DNA of 23,546 nucleotides from CBCXVS01 sp965178525 (GTDB lineage: Bacteria; Tectomicrobia; Entotheonellia; Entotheonellales; Entotheonellaceae), in the NCBI GenBank assembly GCA_965178525.1, contig CBCXVS010000096.1, forward strand, positions 1-23,546, written 5' to 3'. Under the pieces are notes generated by a model, which was given only the letters and a program-made list of their open reading frames with translations, did not search any database and was not told the origin of the DNA. How positions within the stretch are numbered: position 1 is the stretch's first letter; the number at the start of each line of letters is the position of its first letter. Below, piece by piece: positions 6,427 through 15,198 of this stretch. A program made the position numbers and the translations under genes.

Positions 6427-8109
6427 ATGAGCGAACAAAAACTCAATCGCATCAGCGCGAACGTGACGCAACCTCGATCGCAGGGCGCCTCTCAGGCCAT
6501 GTTGTACGCCACCGGGTTGACCGAAGCGGACATGGACAAAGCGCAGGTCGGCATTGCCAGCGTCTGGTATGAAGGCAATCCGTGCAACATGCACCTGAGC
6601 GACCTGGCGGCGAACGTCAAAGAAGGGGTCGTTGCCGCCGATTTGGTCGGCATGCGTTTTAACACCATCGGCGTGTCCGACGCCATTTCCATGGGCACCC
6701 GCGGCATGAGTTTTTCGTTGCAATCGCGCGATCTCATCGCCGATTCCATCGAGACGGTCATGGGGGGCCAGTGGTATGATGCCCTCATCACCCTGCCGGG
6801 CTGTGATAAAAACATGCCCGGCGTGATGATGGCGATGGGGCGCCTGAATCGCCCGGCGCTCATGGTGTATGGCGGCACCATCCGGCCTGGCCATAGCGGC
6901 GGCAAAACCCTGGACATCGTGTCGGCATTTCAATGCTACGGCGAATATCTCGCCGAAACCATCAGCGATGCGGAACGCCAAGATATCGTCCGGCACGCCT
7001 GTCCGGGTGCGGGCGCGTGTGGCGGCATGTATACCGCCAATACCATGGCTTCGGCCATCGAAACCATGGGGATGACGTTACCGTATAGTTCATCGACCCC
7101 GGCGATGGATCCTGCCAAGCGGGAGGAGTGTGTCCGTGCGGGGCGGGCGATTCGGACCCTACTCGAGCAAGATATCAAGCCCCGGGACATCATGACCCGG
7201 GCCGCGTTCGAAAATGCCATGGTCATGGTCATGGTGTTGGGCGGTTCGACGAACGCCGTTTTACATTTGATCGCCATGGCTCGGGCGGTCGATGTGCCGC
7301 TGACGATTGATGATTTTCAGGCCACAAGCGATCGGATTGCCTACCTGGCTGATCTGAAGCCGAGCGGTCAGTACGTGATGGAAGATCTGCATACCGTGGG
7401 TGGCACGCCTGCGGTGATGAAGTATCTCTTGGATAAAGGCCTCCTGCAGGGTGACTGCCTCACGGTGACGGACAAAACCATCGCTGAAAATCTGCGCGGC
7501 CTGCCCGGCTTGCAAGCCGGGCAGAAAATCATTCATCCGTTCGAAACCCCCATTAAGGACTCCGGCCATATCCGCATTCTCAAGGGCAATCTGGCTCCCG
7601 GCGGTGCCGTGGCCAAAATCACCGGCAAAGAGGGCCTGGTGTTCAGCGGTCCAGCGCGTGTCTTCGATTCCGAAGAAGACATGTTACAGGCGCTCGAACG
7701 TGGCAACATCCAAAAAGGCGATGTCGTGGTCATCCGCTACGAAGGTCCCAAAGGCGGTCCCGGCATGCCGGAAATGCTCACGCCCACCTCGGCCCTGATG
7801 GGCGCCGGCTTGGGTAACGACGTCGCCTTGCTAACCGACGGACGCTTTTCCGGCGGGTCGCATGGGTTTCTCATTGGCCATGTCGTGCCTGAGGCGCAAG
7901 AAGGCGGTCCCATTGGGCTGCTGCAAAACGGTGATCTCATCACCATTGACGCCAAGCAAAACCGTCTCGACGCCGCGATTAGCGACGAGGAGATGGCGCA
8001 GCGCCAGGCCCAATGGACGATGCCGCCCTATAAAGCAACGCGGGGCACGCTGTATAAGTACATCAAAACGGTGAAGAATGCCTCGGAGGGGTGCGTGACG
8101 GATGAGTAG
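6427..8109 (+). CDS. ilvD: Dihydroxy-acid dehydratase
   Basis: IlvD dehydrates 2,3-dihydroxy-isovalerate and 2,3-dihydroxy-3-methylvalerate to the keto acids of valine and isoleucine biosynthesis. The 560 residues match family length. Three cluster-ligand cysteines are in place: C53 in GNPCNMH, C126 in PGCDKNMPG and C198 in PGAGACGGMYTANT; the adjacent K128 is the usual carbamylated, metal-binding lysine. The C-terminal TDGRFSGGSHG motif supplies the catalytic Ser. Three cysteines fit a 2Fe-2S-type enzyme. AGGAG lies seven bases upstream of the ATG at 6427. No other ilv gene adjoins it; the partner is the aminotransferase. IlvD relatives acting on sugar acids exist, but these motifs and this length fit the amino-acid enzyme better. 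Confidence 0.93.
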   Translation: MSEQKLNRISANVTQPRSQGASQAMLYATGLTEADMDKAQVGIASVWYEGNPCNMHLSDLAANVKEGVVAADLVGMRFNTIGVSDAISMGTRGMSFSLQSRDLIADSIETVMGGQWYDALITLPGCDKNMPGVMMAMGRLNRPALMVYGGTIRPGHSGGKTLDIVSAFQCYGEYLAETISDAERQDIVRHACPGAGACGGMYTANTMASAIETMGMTLPYSSSTPAMDPAKREECVRAGRAIRTLLEQDIKPRDIMTRAAFENAMVMVMVLGGSTNAVLHLIAMARAVDVPLTIDDFQATSDRIAYLADLKPSGQYVMEDLHTVGGTPAVMKYLLDKGLLQGDCLTVTDKTIAENLRGLPGLQAGQKIIHPFETPIKDSGHIRILKGNLAPGGAVAKITGKEGLVFSGPARVFDSEEDMLQALERGNIQKGDVVVIRYEGPKGGPGMPEMLTPTSALMGAGLGNDVALLTDGRFSGGSHGFLIGHVVPEAQEGGPIGLLQNGDLITIDAKQNRLDAAISDEEMAQRQAQWTMPPYKATRGTLYKYIKTVKNASEGCVTDE

Positions 8110-8113
8110 AAGG

Positions 8114-8149
8114 TCGGCGCGGCCGGTCGCTTACCGACGGCCGCGCGAC
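8114..8149. terminator. GC-rich hairpin between ilvD and the lipoprotein gene
   Basis: GCGCGGCCG (8117-8125) pairs with CGGCCGCGC (8138-8146) over a 12-base loop, with GTC/GAC extending the stem past one bulged base. It starts five bases after the ilvD stop and overlaps the last codons of the convergent lipoprotein gene. It lacks a T run but is placed as a bidirectional terminator. Confidence 0.6.
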
Positions 8150-8760
8150 TGCACATCGACTTGCGTGATACGAAATGTAAACGGGTAGCGAAGGGTTGCG
8201 TCGCTCGTACGCAGCGCGAGAATGAACTGAAATTCCCGTCCTTGATACGCTTCTCCCAGTGTTGCAGTCGCGCCGGAGGTCGGTACGAGGGCGCGTGCCG
8301 ATGTCGAGAATTGCACGGCGCCACCGCTTTGACGCGATACCGTGACCGGATTGTAAGACTGATGTGCCCCGGCCTGGATGCGAGCCCGAAATGTGCCCCC
8401 AGGCGCAATGGCGGTTTGATCACGGAGCCAGGCCGCAGGCCGGAAAAACCAGGCCGTGCCAGTTTCGGAGGCGTCTTGGCGGCGGCCATGTGGATCGATG
8501 AAGTGTGTCTGTTCCCACACGATGGCGATGGGCTGTGTACTCTTATTGGTCACGTCTAGTTGGAGAATGCCTTTGTTGGCAACGGGCGTGACGTGAATGC
8601 GCACGCGCGCGTTCTCCCTCCCCTTGCTGTCACCAGGCGGATCGGTCATGACGTAATGATACTGAAACCGGTACGCCTGGCGGCAGGCTGTCAGGCCGAT
8701 CAGCATGAGCACACAGGTAAGCAAAACCGGGCTCGTCCGCGTCCATGGTACAAGCGGCAT
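8131..8760 (-). CDS. Putative lipoprotein of unknown function
   Basis: A 209-residue protein. Residues 1-25 are a lipoprotein signal peptide (a hydrophobic stretch from about 11, then the lipobox LTAC with Cys26), so the mature protein should be lipid-anchored in the cell envelope. Residues about 55-205 are rich in beta strands with segments such as LQLDVTNKSTQPIAIVW and FQFILALRTSD, which suggest an immunoglobulin-like sandwich; I cannot name a family. The ATG at 8760 is chosen because GGAAGGAAT lies just upstream and the lipobox then falls at the right distance; the longer frame from 8904 adds a second hydrophobic stretch and lacks this support. It lies 165 bases downstream of the GH113-like gene on the same strand, so co-transcription is possible but unproven. 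Confidence 0.72.
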   Translation of the reverse strand: MPLVPWTRTSPVLLTCVLMLIGLTACRQAYRFQYHYVMTDPPGDSKGRENARVRIHVTPVANKGILQLDVTNKSTQPIAIVWEQTHFIDPHGRRQDASETGTAWFFRPAAWLRDQTAIAPGGTFRARIQAGAHQSYNPVTVSRQSGGAVQFSTSARALVPTSGATATLGEAYQGREFQFILALRTSDATLRYPFTFRITQVDVQSRGRR

Positions 8761-8925
8761 GGGATTCCTTCCGTGCAGCGCTTTCTCATCGGTCGTGTAT
8801 AAGAATGTCACACAGAGCATAGCGCTCACGACGAACGGTAGCAATACAGGACGGACAGGAAACATCCCTGCAACCGTTAGTTGCGCCTTGCCGGATGAAA
8901 TCATTCCCAGCTGATAGGGGTTGTA

Positions 8926-10921
8926 TCACAGGTAAAATTCGATCAGCGTACTCTCCGCTGGCTTATTTTGCGGGGTGAAGTCGGTATCACACGGACCGCC
9001 GGCATCCGAGAATGGGAACCATGCCCACCAAAAGGGGCCCTGGAACCAGCTCTGATTTTGGAAGATATCAAGCGTTGCTTCGTATGCAAGTGACTGCAAT
9101 GCATGCCCCGCTGCACTGGGCTTCCGCTCTAACATGCGTTGGTTACATCCTCTAGGTGATTCTATACATTGTTGCAGACGTTGCAAGTCCATGGTATCGA
9201 CCTGGCAATTGGCATCGATATCCGCAGGCGATAACACGTCGAGTCGTATCGTTCCTGCCAGGACTTGGTCGAGTAGACGTGCGTCTTCTTCATTGATCAC
9301 CTTGTCATCATTGAGGTCGCCGATTGTGCCGAAGAAAAACGGCTCCTTAGCAGCACATGGGATGCTACGATAGCCCACTTCCGTAAACATAATAGGCTTG
9401 GCAACGCTATTGTGTAAGGCTTCTAATTCCCCAAGCCAATTGCTGCAGTCGCCGGCTTTGGGGTGAAAGGCTGGATAGCAATAATTCATCCAGCCGGCTT
9501 TGAGATCGTCCAACGACGGAGGGGTGGCATTGCTCAAGGGGAAATACGCATCGATACCGACCATGTCGAGTCTGTCCCAGAAGGGAACAAAGGCTTCTGT
9601 AAAGCCGTCCCAATTTGCCGCATAAGTCAAGATCAGGGACTCCGCTTGTGGACGTTGCTGCTTGATCTCCATATCCTGGGTTCGGATCTCACTAATGATG
9701 CGATCCCACATGTCCCGACCGATACGCCCTGGGTCTGTCATGCTTTGGAGTTCGGTTCCAATGGCGAACATCTCAACCCCATGTATGCTCGCAAGGACTG
9801 CATAGTGGAGAATGAAAGCCCGGTAACTGTCGAACCACGCGTGTACGTCTGTAGGATTGATACGTCCACGAAAGCTACCATCGCGAATGTCGACATGTGG
9901 TTTGAGTAAAATATTGAAGTCTCCTTGATCGCGTAGCCGATTGATCGTCCTAATGATCTCCTCATTCGTATGCGTCTTGACTGCATCCGGGAGGATAACG
10001 TTTGAGAAAGGATCATCCATAAACCAGGTGACCACGAGGGATACAGCATTCGCTCCAGCTTGTTGGAGTCGGCTGATGGCGTCGGTCACATTTTCAAACC
10101 GATACTTCGGCTCACATCCACCGGCCCAATTGAAATCATCGAGCCAGATTTTACCAAAGTAAGTCGCATTTGACCCACCTCCGATGGCGATCTTCAAACC
10201 GACCAGGACGACTTTTGTCGGGATCAAACTCCGGATCGATAAACTCACCGTCCTGGCATCCTGCTGATCCGGGACAGCCGTCTGGGACGTTGCGTACTGT
10301 TGCCGTGACCAGGTTCCAGTTTTGTTCTTCAATGTTCACGAAGGAGCCAAAGAAATTGCGGAATTCCTCCTGACCATCGACCATGTCAATCGACTTAGCG
10401 AACACTTGCAGACCGTTCGGACGCGACCTATCCCCGCGGCTCCCCGTCGGCGTGAAGACACGAGCCGAGATCTCGATGTTGCTGAGGTCGATGGGGCCTC
10501 TCACACATGCGGTCTCCAGTGGAGGGAGGGGCGTCGATATGTCCAAACAAGTCGGCGGGCGGAAACGCAAGTCGGCAAACACCTCGCCCTGGCTGCGTTC
10601 CGCATCCTCACCGACTAAGTCCACGTCAAGCTCCAGTGATCCTTGCCCTGAAAACGGCATATTACCTGTGACGACGGCTTTCGTGATCCCCCTCGAATTG
10701 GAGAAGGTTTGCGGTATCCATGTGGCTGTGACCGGATACTCACCACGGGTGAACGAGACGTAGCTCATGCCCTTATATAGAAACGGCATGTCATTAGATT
10801 GAGCACTGGACAGCCTAAGTAAAAGACGTGGAAGTCCTACTACTTGACATAATAAAAGTCTGCAGAGAAAGAGTATCGCCCATTTGTTGAATGGGCATAT
10901 AACAAGATTCCATATACGCAT
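8926..10921 (-). CDS. Secreted GH113-like glycoside hydrolase with inserted carbohydrate-binding-like module and dockerin (one-base frameshift)
   Basis: Probable extracellular beta-mannanase-type TIM-barrel enzyme. Two frames (from 10921, and onward after about 10220) join into a 664-residue protein when one C of a CCC run (plus strand 10220-10222) is removed; the join EFDP-TKVVLVGLKI then matches EFEPTQIIIVGVKI-like sequence in the upstream gene. Order: hydrophobic signal/anchor 1-40; YKGMSYVSFTRGEYP (about 49-63), typical of GH113 strand 1; a beta-sandwich module about 65-265; then the rest of the barrel (VVTWFMDDPFS, LLKPHVDIRDG, GTEL with Glu390, GIDAYFPL, FTEVGYRS with Glu514); a type I dockerin at about 534-587 with two calcium loops (DLNDDKVINEED and DIDANCQVDTMD); and the closing WWAWFP and NKPAE segments. 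The two Glu are the presumed acid/base and nucleophile. GGGGGAG precedes ATG 10921. The gene lies 39 bases after the secreted partner gene. Substrate is inferred from family only. Confidence 0.82.
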
Positions 10922-10960
10922 AACTGCTCCCCCTTTTTGTGCTGGGTACCCCATCGTGTC

Positions 10961-12268
10961 TTACCAGGCCACCATATCGATGTCAATCGACCCGCTGAAG
11001 GTGTCTTGAGAGCCGCCACCACAGCCAATCTTCACACCGACGATGATAATTTGAGTCGGTTCAAAGCCCGGATCCATATGTCCACCAACCGGAGCGGTGC
11101 GTCCCGGAGTCGTCCCGATGGTCATCCATCCTGCTCGGATATTGGTAAACCTACCGAAAAACCCCCGGAATTCCGTGTCCTTGACAAAAAACTGCCAGCC
11201 GTTGGGTCGTTGCGACTCGCCAGCCGCTTCGGACGGTGCACAGACCCGGGCCGTCATGGGTACCCCTTCTAGATTGACCGGTGCCATGGTACGCATCCTG
11301 ACAGGAGATGCTCGCAGGTCGACAAAGGCTTCACCCTGTGGTCTATCAGGGCTCTCGCACGCCAAGTCGACGGAACATCTGAGAGCGAAACGGCCGAGGA
11401 AGGGACGTTCGTCCGAGGCCATACATGCAGTTATAGCCTGAGAGCCTGGAAAGATTTGGGGGATCCACCCTTGCGATGTCCCATCCTCAAAACCAAAGCG
11501 CTCAATCGGACCGGGCGTCATCGGAACGGTACGCATGGCCTGACCACTCGCATGTAACGCAGAGGAGGCAAAGGGCAAGCTACCCGTTATGTTGACAAGC
11601 CCCTCCAGCTCATTAATGCCTGGTATCTCACGAAACAGCTCGGAGACGAGGCCGGAGAAACTGAAGTTTGCCGGTAACGTCCGGTCCGTATTACCCAGGA
11701 ATTGGCCATTTGCATCGAACAACTCAAATGTGATGGTGTTCTCCATGTTGTGGGGGTTGACCACACTGACGGAGGTGTCATCCGCCGGTCCGATGCTATC
11801 GTGAACGAACGTACTCGAAAGCTGTCGGAGCGAGGATAAAATACTCGCTTGAGAGACCACATTGCCCCCTTCAACGTGCTGTACCACAGCTGATACGGTG
11901 ACCGCAGTGCGGCCTTCGGTCGTGATTTTTAGCCAACCCACTTCGGCCGACGGGTTTGAGCTGGTCAGGGTCACACGTCCCGTTCCCATAGGAGCCACCG
12001 ACCATGGAAAGGTTGCACTCAGTGCACTACCGTCAATGCTGAGCAGCAGAGGCGTACCATCCGGGCGAAAGAGTTCTCCCATACCGGCAGCCATGGACAT
12101 CGAGGGGTTGGTGAAGAAAATGATAGTGCGAACGTTGTCATTTGCTGCCCCACTGGCAATGACATGGGCTAGAATCTGCTCCTCGGCATAGCCGGGTTGC
12201 ACGAAGCAGAGAATGACGATGACGAACAACTGAAAGCATACGATCCTTCTCAAAAATGGATATCGCAT
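10961..12268 (-). CDS. Secreted protein with two beta-sandwich repeats and a C-terminal carbohydrate-binding-like module
   Basis: A 435-residue exported protein. Residues 1-28 are a signal peptide ending PGYA. Two repeats follow (about 35-145 and 150-250) of a beta-rich type recognisable by a FFTNPS/VVNPHN strand, an ELFRPDG/ELFDANG turn, FSGLVSELFREIPG and SSALHASGQAMRTVP; such repeats occur in bacterial surface and secreted proteins. Residues about 258-435 are homologous to the inserted module of the next gene: shared elements include WIPQ-F, PF-G, RPQGEAFVDLR, RPNG-Q-F-K, EFRGFFGRFTNI, DPGFEPTQ and a VGVKI-GGGS end. No catalytic motif is seen. GGGAGGCAGACC precedes the ATG. With the hydrolase 39 bases downstream it forms an operon, and it may bind the same polysaccharide or the cell surface. 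The biochemical role is inference. Confidence 0.78.
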   Translation of the reverse strand: MRYPFLRRIVCFQLFVIVILCFVQPGYAEEQILAHVIASGAANDNVRTIIFFTNPSMSMAAGMGELFRPDGTPLLLSIDGSALSATFPWSVAPMGTGRVTLTSSNPSAEVGWLKITTEGRTAVTVSAVVQHVEGGNVVSQASILSSLRQLSSTFVHDSIGPADDTSVSVVNPHNMENTITFELFDANGQFLGNTDRTLPANFSFSGLVSELFREIPGINELEGLVNITGSLPFASSALHASGQAMRTVPMTPGPIERFGFEDGTSQGWIPQIFPGSQAITACMASDERPFLGRFALRCSVDLACESPDRPQGEAFVDLRASPVRMRTMAPVNLEGVPMTARVCAPSEAAGESQRPNGWQFFVKDTEFRGFFGRFTNIRAGWMTIGTTPGRTAPVGGHMDPGFEPTQIIIVGVKIGCGGGSQDTFSGSIDIDMVAW

Positions 12269-12492
12269 GGTCTGCCTCCCGGCCCTGCAAATGGGCCTCT
12301 CATCACGTGTTCATGCGTCTGGTCGTATCGGAGCTGCACCCTGCATGGAGTGTAGAGCGTCATTCCTTTGCAAGCGAGGAAGGATCGCATCTTTTTTTTC
12401 GACGAAACGGACTTGATCGGAAGGCGTGATTCCATTTAGTCTAAAAATCTCCAAAGAGACAGCAGAGATGAAAATTACGAGGAGGATCGAGG

Positions 12493-12952
12493 ATGGATCA
12501 GCTTGACTGGTATGTCACACATATCCATCAGGAGGCATATGGCAAAAAAGCTTACGAGCTTGCATATTTCATCTGCCCGAATCATGAGATCGTATGCCAA
12601 AAGATCATTCCATGCGCCGTAGAAATCGCATCGAAAAGTCTCCGGAATAGTGAGAGGACATCATCAAGCCAAAGTCATTGGAAAATATCTCTTAGCCCGC
12701 TCCAACTCTTTCAGATTGCAGTGATAGAAGCCATCCTTATTTTAGAGAAATCAGATCAGGATAGGATACCTACACCATATCGAATTTTATGTTCGTATGT
12801 TAAATTTCTCACACTGCTCACCTTACAAAAAAAATTCTTTCTATGTTGCGGTTGGGTTTTTAAAGTTCCTATGTAATGGCTCTACGAAAGAGGTTTTAGA
12901 ACTCTATGATATCCTGAATATCTGTAACGTAGAAAAAATTCTTCACATATGA
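12493..12952 (+). CDS. Small helical protein of unknown function, frameshifted in an A8 run
   Basis: As written the frame stops at 12876 (127 residues). Removing one A from the A8 run at 12827-12834 continues the frame as NSFYVAVGFLKFLCNGSTKE to a TGA at 12950-12952 that overlaps the next start codon as ATGA, giving about 152 residues. This clean coupling strongly suggests that the longer form is the real gene. The protein looks all-helical, with a DWYVTHIHQEAYGKKAYELA start and a PTPYRILCSYVKFLTLLTL core. No signal peptide or catalytic motif is evident and I do not recognise the family with certainty. GGAGGATCGAGG precedes ATG 12493. The gene is AT-richer than most of the window. An A8 tract can also allow transcriptional slippage, so both products may exist. 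Confidence 0.65.
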
Positions 12953-15072
12953 GTAAAATATATTCTAAGATTAGCCAGGCCATGTACAAACAATTCAATC
13001 ATATGCTTCAGGCAGAAAATCAAGAATTAGTGTTACAAGACAAACCAAAGTGTGTTGAAGATGTAATTTACAATATACTAGACTATATGATACCGTGGGA
13101 GACAAACCATATACAGGACACGCATTCTTCATTCTGTGCCTGGCAAACGGCTCTCAGACAACGCAGGAAGAAATCCGGTAAGCCGTCCTTAAAGGTTTTA
13201 ACACGGCAGCGACATAGGGCGCCTGAGACGGTGTTAGAAACCACGATTGCGCATGTTTGCATCGATCAGCGAATCTGTCTCGAACGCGTAAAAAGTTGGC
13301 TGCAAACTCTCAAAACCGTCTTTGACCACTGGCGACTTCCGCTTCTACAGCATGTGTCGCAGGCTGTCAAAGGGGCCATGGGTGGTTCGGATGACCTAGG
13401 TCCGCCGCCGCCGGATGTTTCAAATTGGCATGAGATCGAAGAGAAAATTATGAAAGAAATTCTCTGGTCGGAGCGTCGACAGAAATTGAAGCTCAATAGA
13501 CAACAGGATAGTAGAGCGGTATTTGACGTATTGGTCGACGGCAAAGTCCATGCCTGCATTCGACAAGATGCACCCGAGCCGCTCCGGCTTTCCTTAACGG
13601 ATACGGCCCGGTACATCGAAATCCAAGATCAAGAGACAGCTATCATGGTGGCAAACTGCCATCTTATGGATCCAGAGGATCTGCCAGCAAAAGGGTGGAG
13701 CCGTTCTATGGTATTGCCTGCAGGTGGGCAACTTCATGTGACGTTCATTCCCGAGAGGGAAGGTGAGGCTCTGGCAGAAGGTATGACCCTCGAATTGAAT
13801 ATATGCTCACCTCAAATACAGTGGATATCCATCGCTAGGTGGAAAGACAACATTCTGGTGTGGGGGGCTGAAACCGTCAGACGCATGACCCAGGGTGTCA
13901 CGCAAGCGTGGCAAGCCGCTTTCCATCACGATCAAACCGAGCTGAAGACCGTTACTGGCCAAGCTCGGGCTGCCCTCCGTTCGGTTCCGTGGATCGTAGG
14001 CATCCAAAGCTTTGCTATTATGCTGCTTGTGTGTATGTTGGTGGTGCAGCATTATCGGAATCAACAGAAGCAAGCCCAAGACCAGCTCCTTTTGCAAGTC
14101 AGAACCGCCATTGCTGAGGGCTACCGAGATGCCACACGATTGTTGACCCTCACGGCCAAAACAGAGAGCGGAAAGGTATTCGAAGAGGCCCAGCGTATTC
14201 GAGTCGTCCCAGCAGTCGCCGCTGGACGCACCTATCCTTATCCCACACTGCGGCAAATCATGCCTTCAGTGGCATTTGTCAAGGGGTTGGAACATTCATC
14301 GACACTACAAGTCGAGTACGAGGTCTTTTTGCGCCAGTGGGGCGAGGTCTTTCGGGTATTGGCAGGCACGTTGATGCAGACCGGAAAAATTCCGGACGCG
14401 ATCCGCGTGTTGGAATATCTTGTCCAGAGCTCCCATCTAGACTCTGAAGACGCCTCCGATAGGGAACAATTACTGGGCTTTCTCTATGGTCTGGGCGAAC
14501 TGTACAAAGCCAATGGAGACCATACAGCTGCCATTGCTGTCTACGACAAAATCATGGCATATAACTTAGCCCCGAACGATCCGCGGCCCGCTCATTATGC
14601 CGGCTGGTCGTCCTATAAGCTCAAACACTATGAAACAGCTCTAGACTACTACAATCAAGCCCTACATATCGACCCGCAATATGCCAAGGTATTCTATAAC
14701 AAAGCGCTGGTCTTTCACGGTCAAAATCAGGAAGAACGTTATCAAGACTATCTTGAGACGGCATTAACCTTAACCCTGCAAGCATACCACAAAGAAGGCG
14801 ATGAGAATCCGAGGATTCCATTTACACTAGCCATCTTACATGCGGTTAGGGAAGAGCCCGAGGAATCTCTCGATTTTTTGGAGCGGGCATTGAGGAAGCA
14901 ACCTCTGTATGTTGTACGTTCAGAGAAAGAGCACGCATTCCATGGGTTCCGTGATGATATCCATCCTTATCATGAAACGTTTAGGACGCTGCTAGACCGC
15001 TATCGGCCGCCACAGAACTCGTTTAGTGCTCGCTCCGAAGCGACGTATGACCCTACGAGATTCTATGAATAA
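12949..15072 (+). CDS. Single-pass membrane protein with C-terminal TPR repeats, function unknown
   Basis: A 707-residue protein. Residues 1-185 are helical and charged; about 188-297 look beta-rich (VFDVLVDGKVHACIR through LHVTFIPERE to QWISIARW). A transmembrane helix spans about 347-367 (WIVGIQSFAIMLLVCMLVV), followed by a Q/K-rich coiled segment. Tetratricopeptide-type helix pairs run from about 464 to 612 (for example HYAGWSSYKLKHYETALDYY and YNKALVFHGQNQEERYQDYL), with one more near 620-650. Such proteins usually scaffold complexes at the inner membrane; no enzymatic motif is visible. The start overlaps the upstream gene by four bases (ATGA) once the frameshift is corrected, so the two are probably made together. 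The first 200 bases are distinctly AT-rich compared with the rest. Confidence 0.8.
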   Translation: MSKIYSKISQAMYKQFNHMLQAENQELVLQDKPKCVEDVIYNILDYMIPWETNHIQDTHSSFCAWQTALRQRRKKSGKPSLKVLTRQRHRAPETVLETTIAHVCIDQRICLERVKSWLQTLKTVFDHWRLPLLQHVSQAVKGAMGGSDDLGPPPPDVSNWHEIEEKIMKEILWSERRQKLKLNRQQDSRAVFDVLVDGKVHACIRQDAPEPLRLSLTDTARYIEIQDQETAIMVANCHLMDPEDLPAKGWSRSMVLPAGGQLHVTFIPEREGEALAEGMTLELNICSPQIQWISIARWKDNILVWGAETVRRMTQGVTQAWQAAFHHDQTELKTVTGQARAALRSVPWIVGIQSFAIMLLVCMLVVQHYRNQQKQAQDQLLLQVRTAIAEGYRDATRLLTLTAKTESGKVFEEAQRIRVVPAVAAGRTYPYPTLRQIMPSVAFVKGLEHSSTLQVEYEVFLRQWGEVFRVLAGTLMQTGKIPDAIRVLEYLVQSSHLDSEDASDREQLLGFLYGLGELYKANGDHTAAIAVYDKIMAYNLAPNDPRPAHYAGWSSYKLKHYETALDYYNQALHIDPQYAKVFYNKALVFHGQNQEERYQDYLETALTLTLQAYHKEGDENPRIPFTLAILHAVREEPEESLDFLERALRKQPLYVVRSEKEHAFHGFRDDIHPYHETFRTLLDRYRPPQNSFSARSEATYDPTRFYE

Positions 15073-15126
15073 ATCGAGACTTGGTGATAAGTCCTGAGCC
15101 GCGTCAGAACTTGGTCTGATAAGGCC

Positions 15127-15145
15127 ACCTCTGTAGCATAGAGGT
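15127..15145. terminator. Short hairpin after the TPR membrane protein gene
   Basis: ACCTCT (15127-15132) and AGAGGT (15140-15145) form a 6-bp stem with a 7-base loop, 54 bases after the stop codon. There is no T run after it. It could be a weak terminator of the upstream pair; confidence is low. Confidence 0.3.
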
Positions 15146-15198
15146 ACCCCAACCATTCCTATCCGCATTGTGTGTGGCCCAAGCAAAAGGAGCTCACT

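Noticed and set aside
8761..8904. Longer start for the lipoprotein gene
   Set aside because: It would place the lipobox about 74 residues in, after an extra hydrophobic segment, whereas the ATG at 8760 has a good ribosome binding site.
10961..12268. Catalytic glycoside hydrolase function for the secreted partner
   Set aside because: It contains only beta-sandwich repeats and the binding-like module; no catalytic acid pair or barrel is visible.
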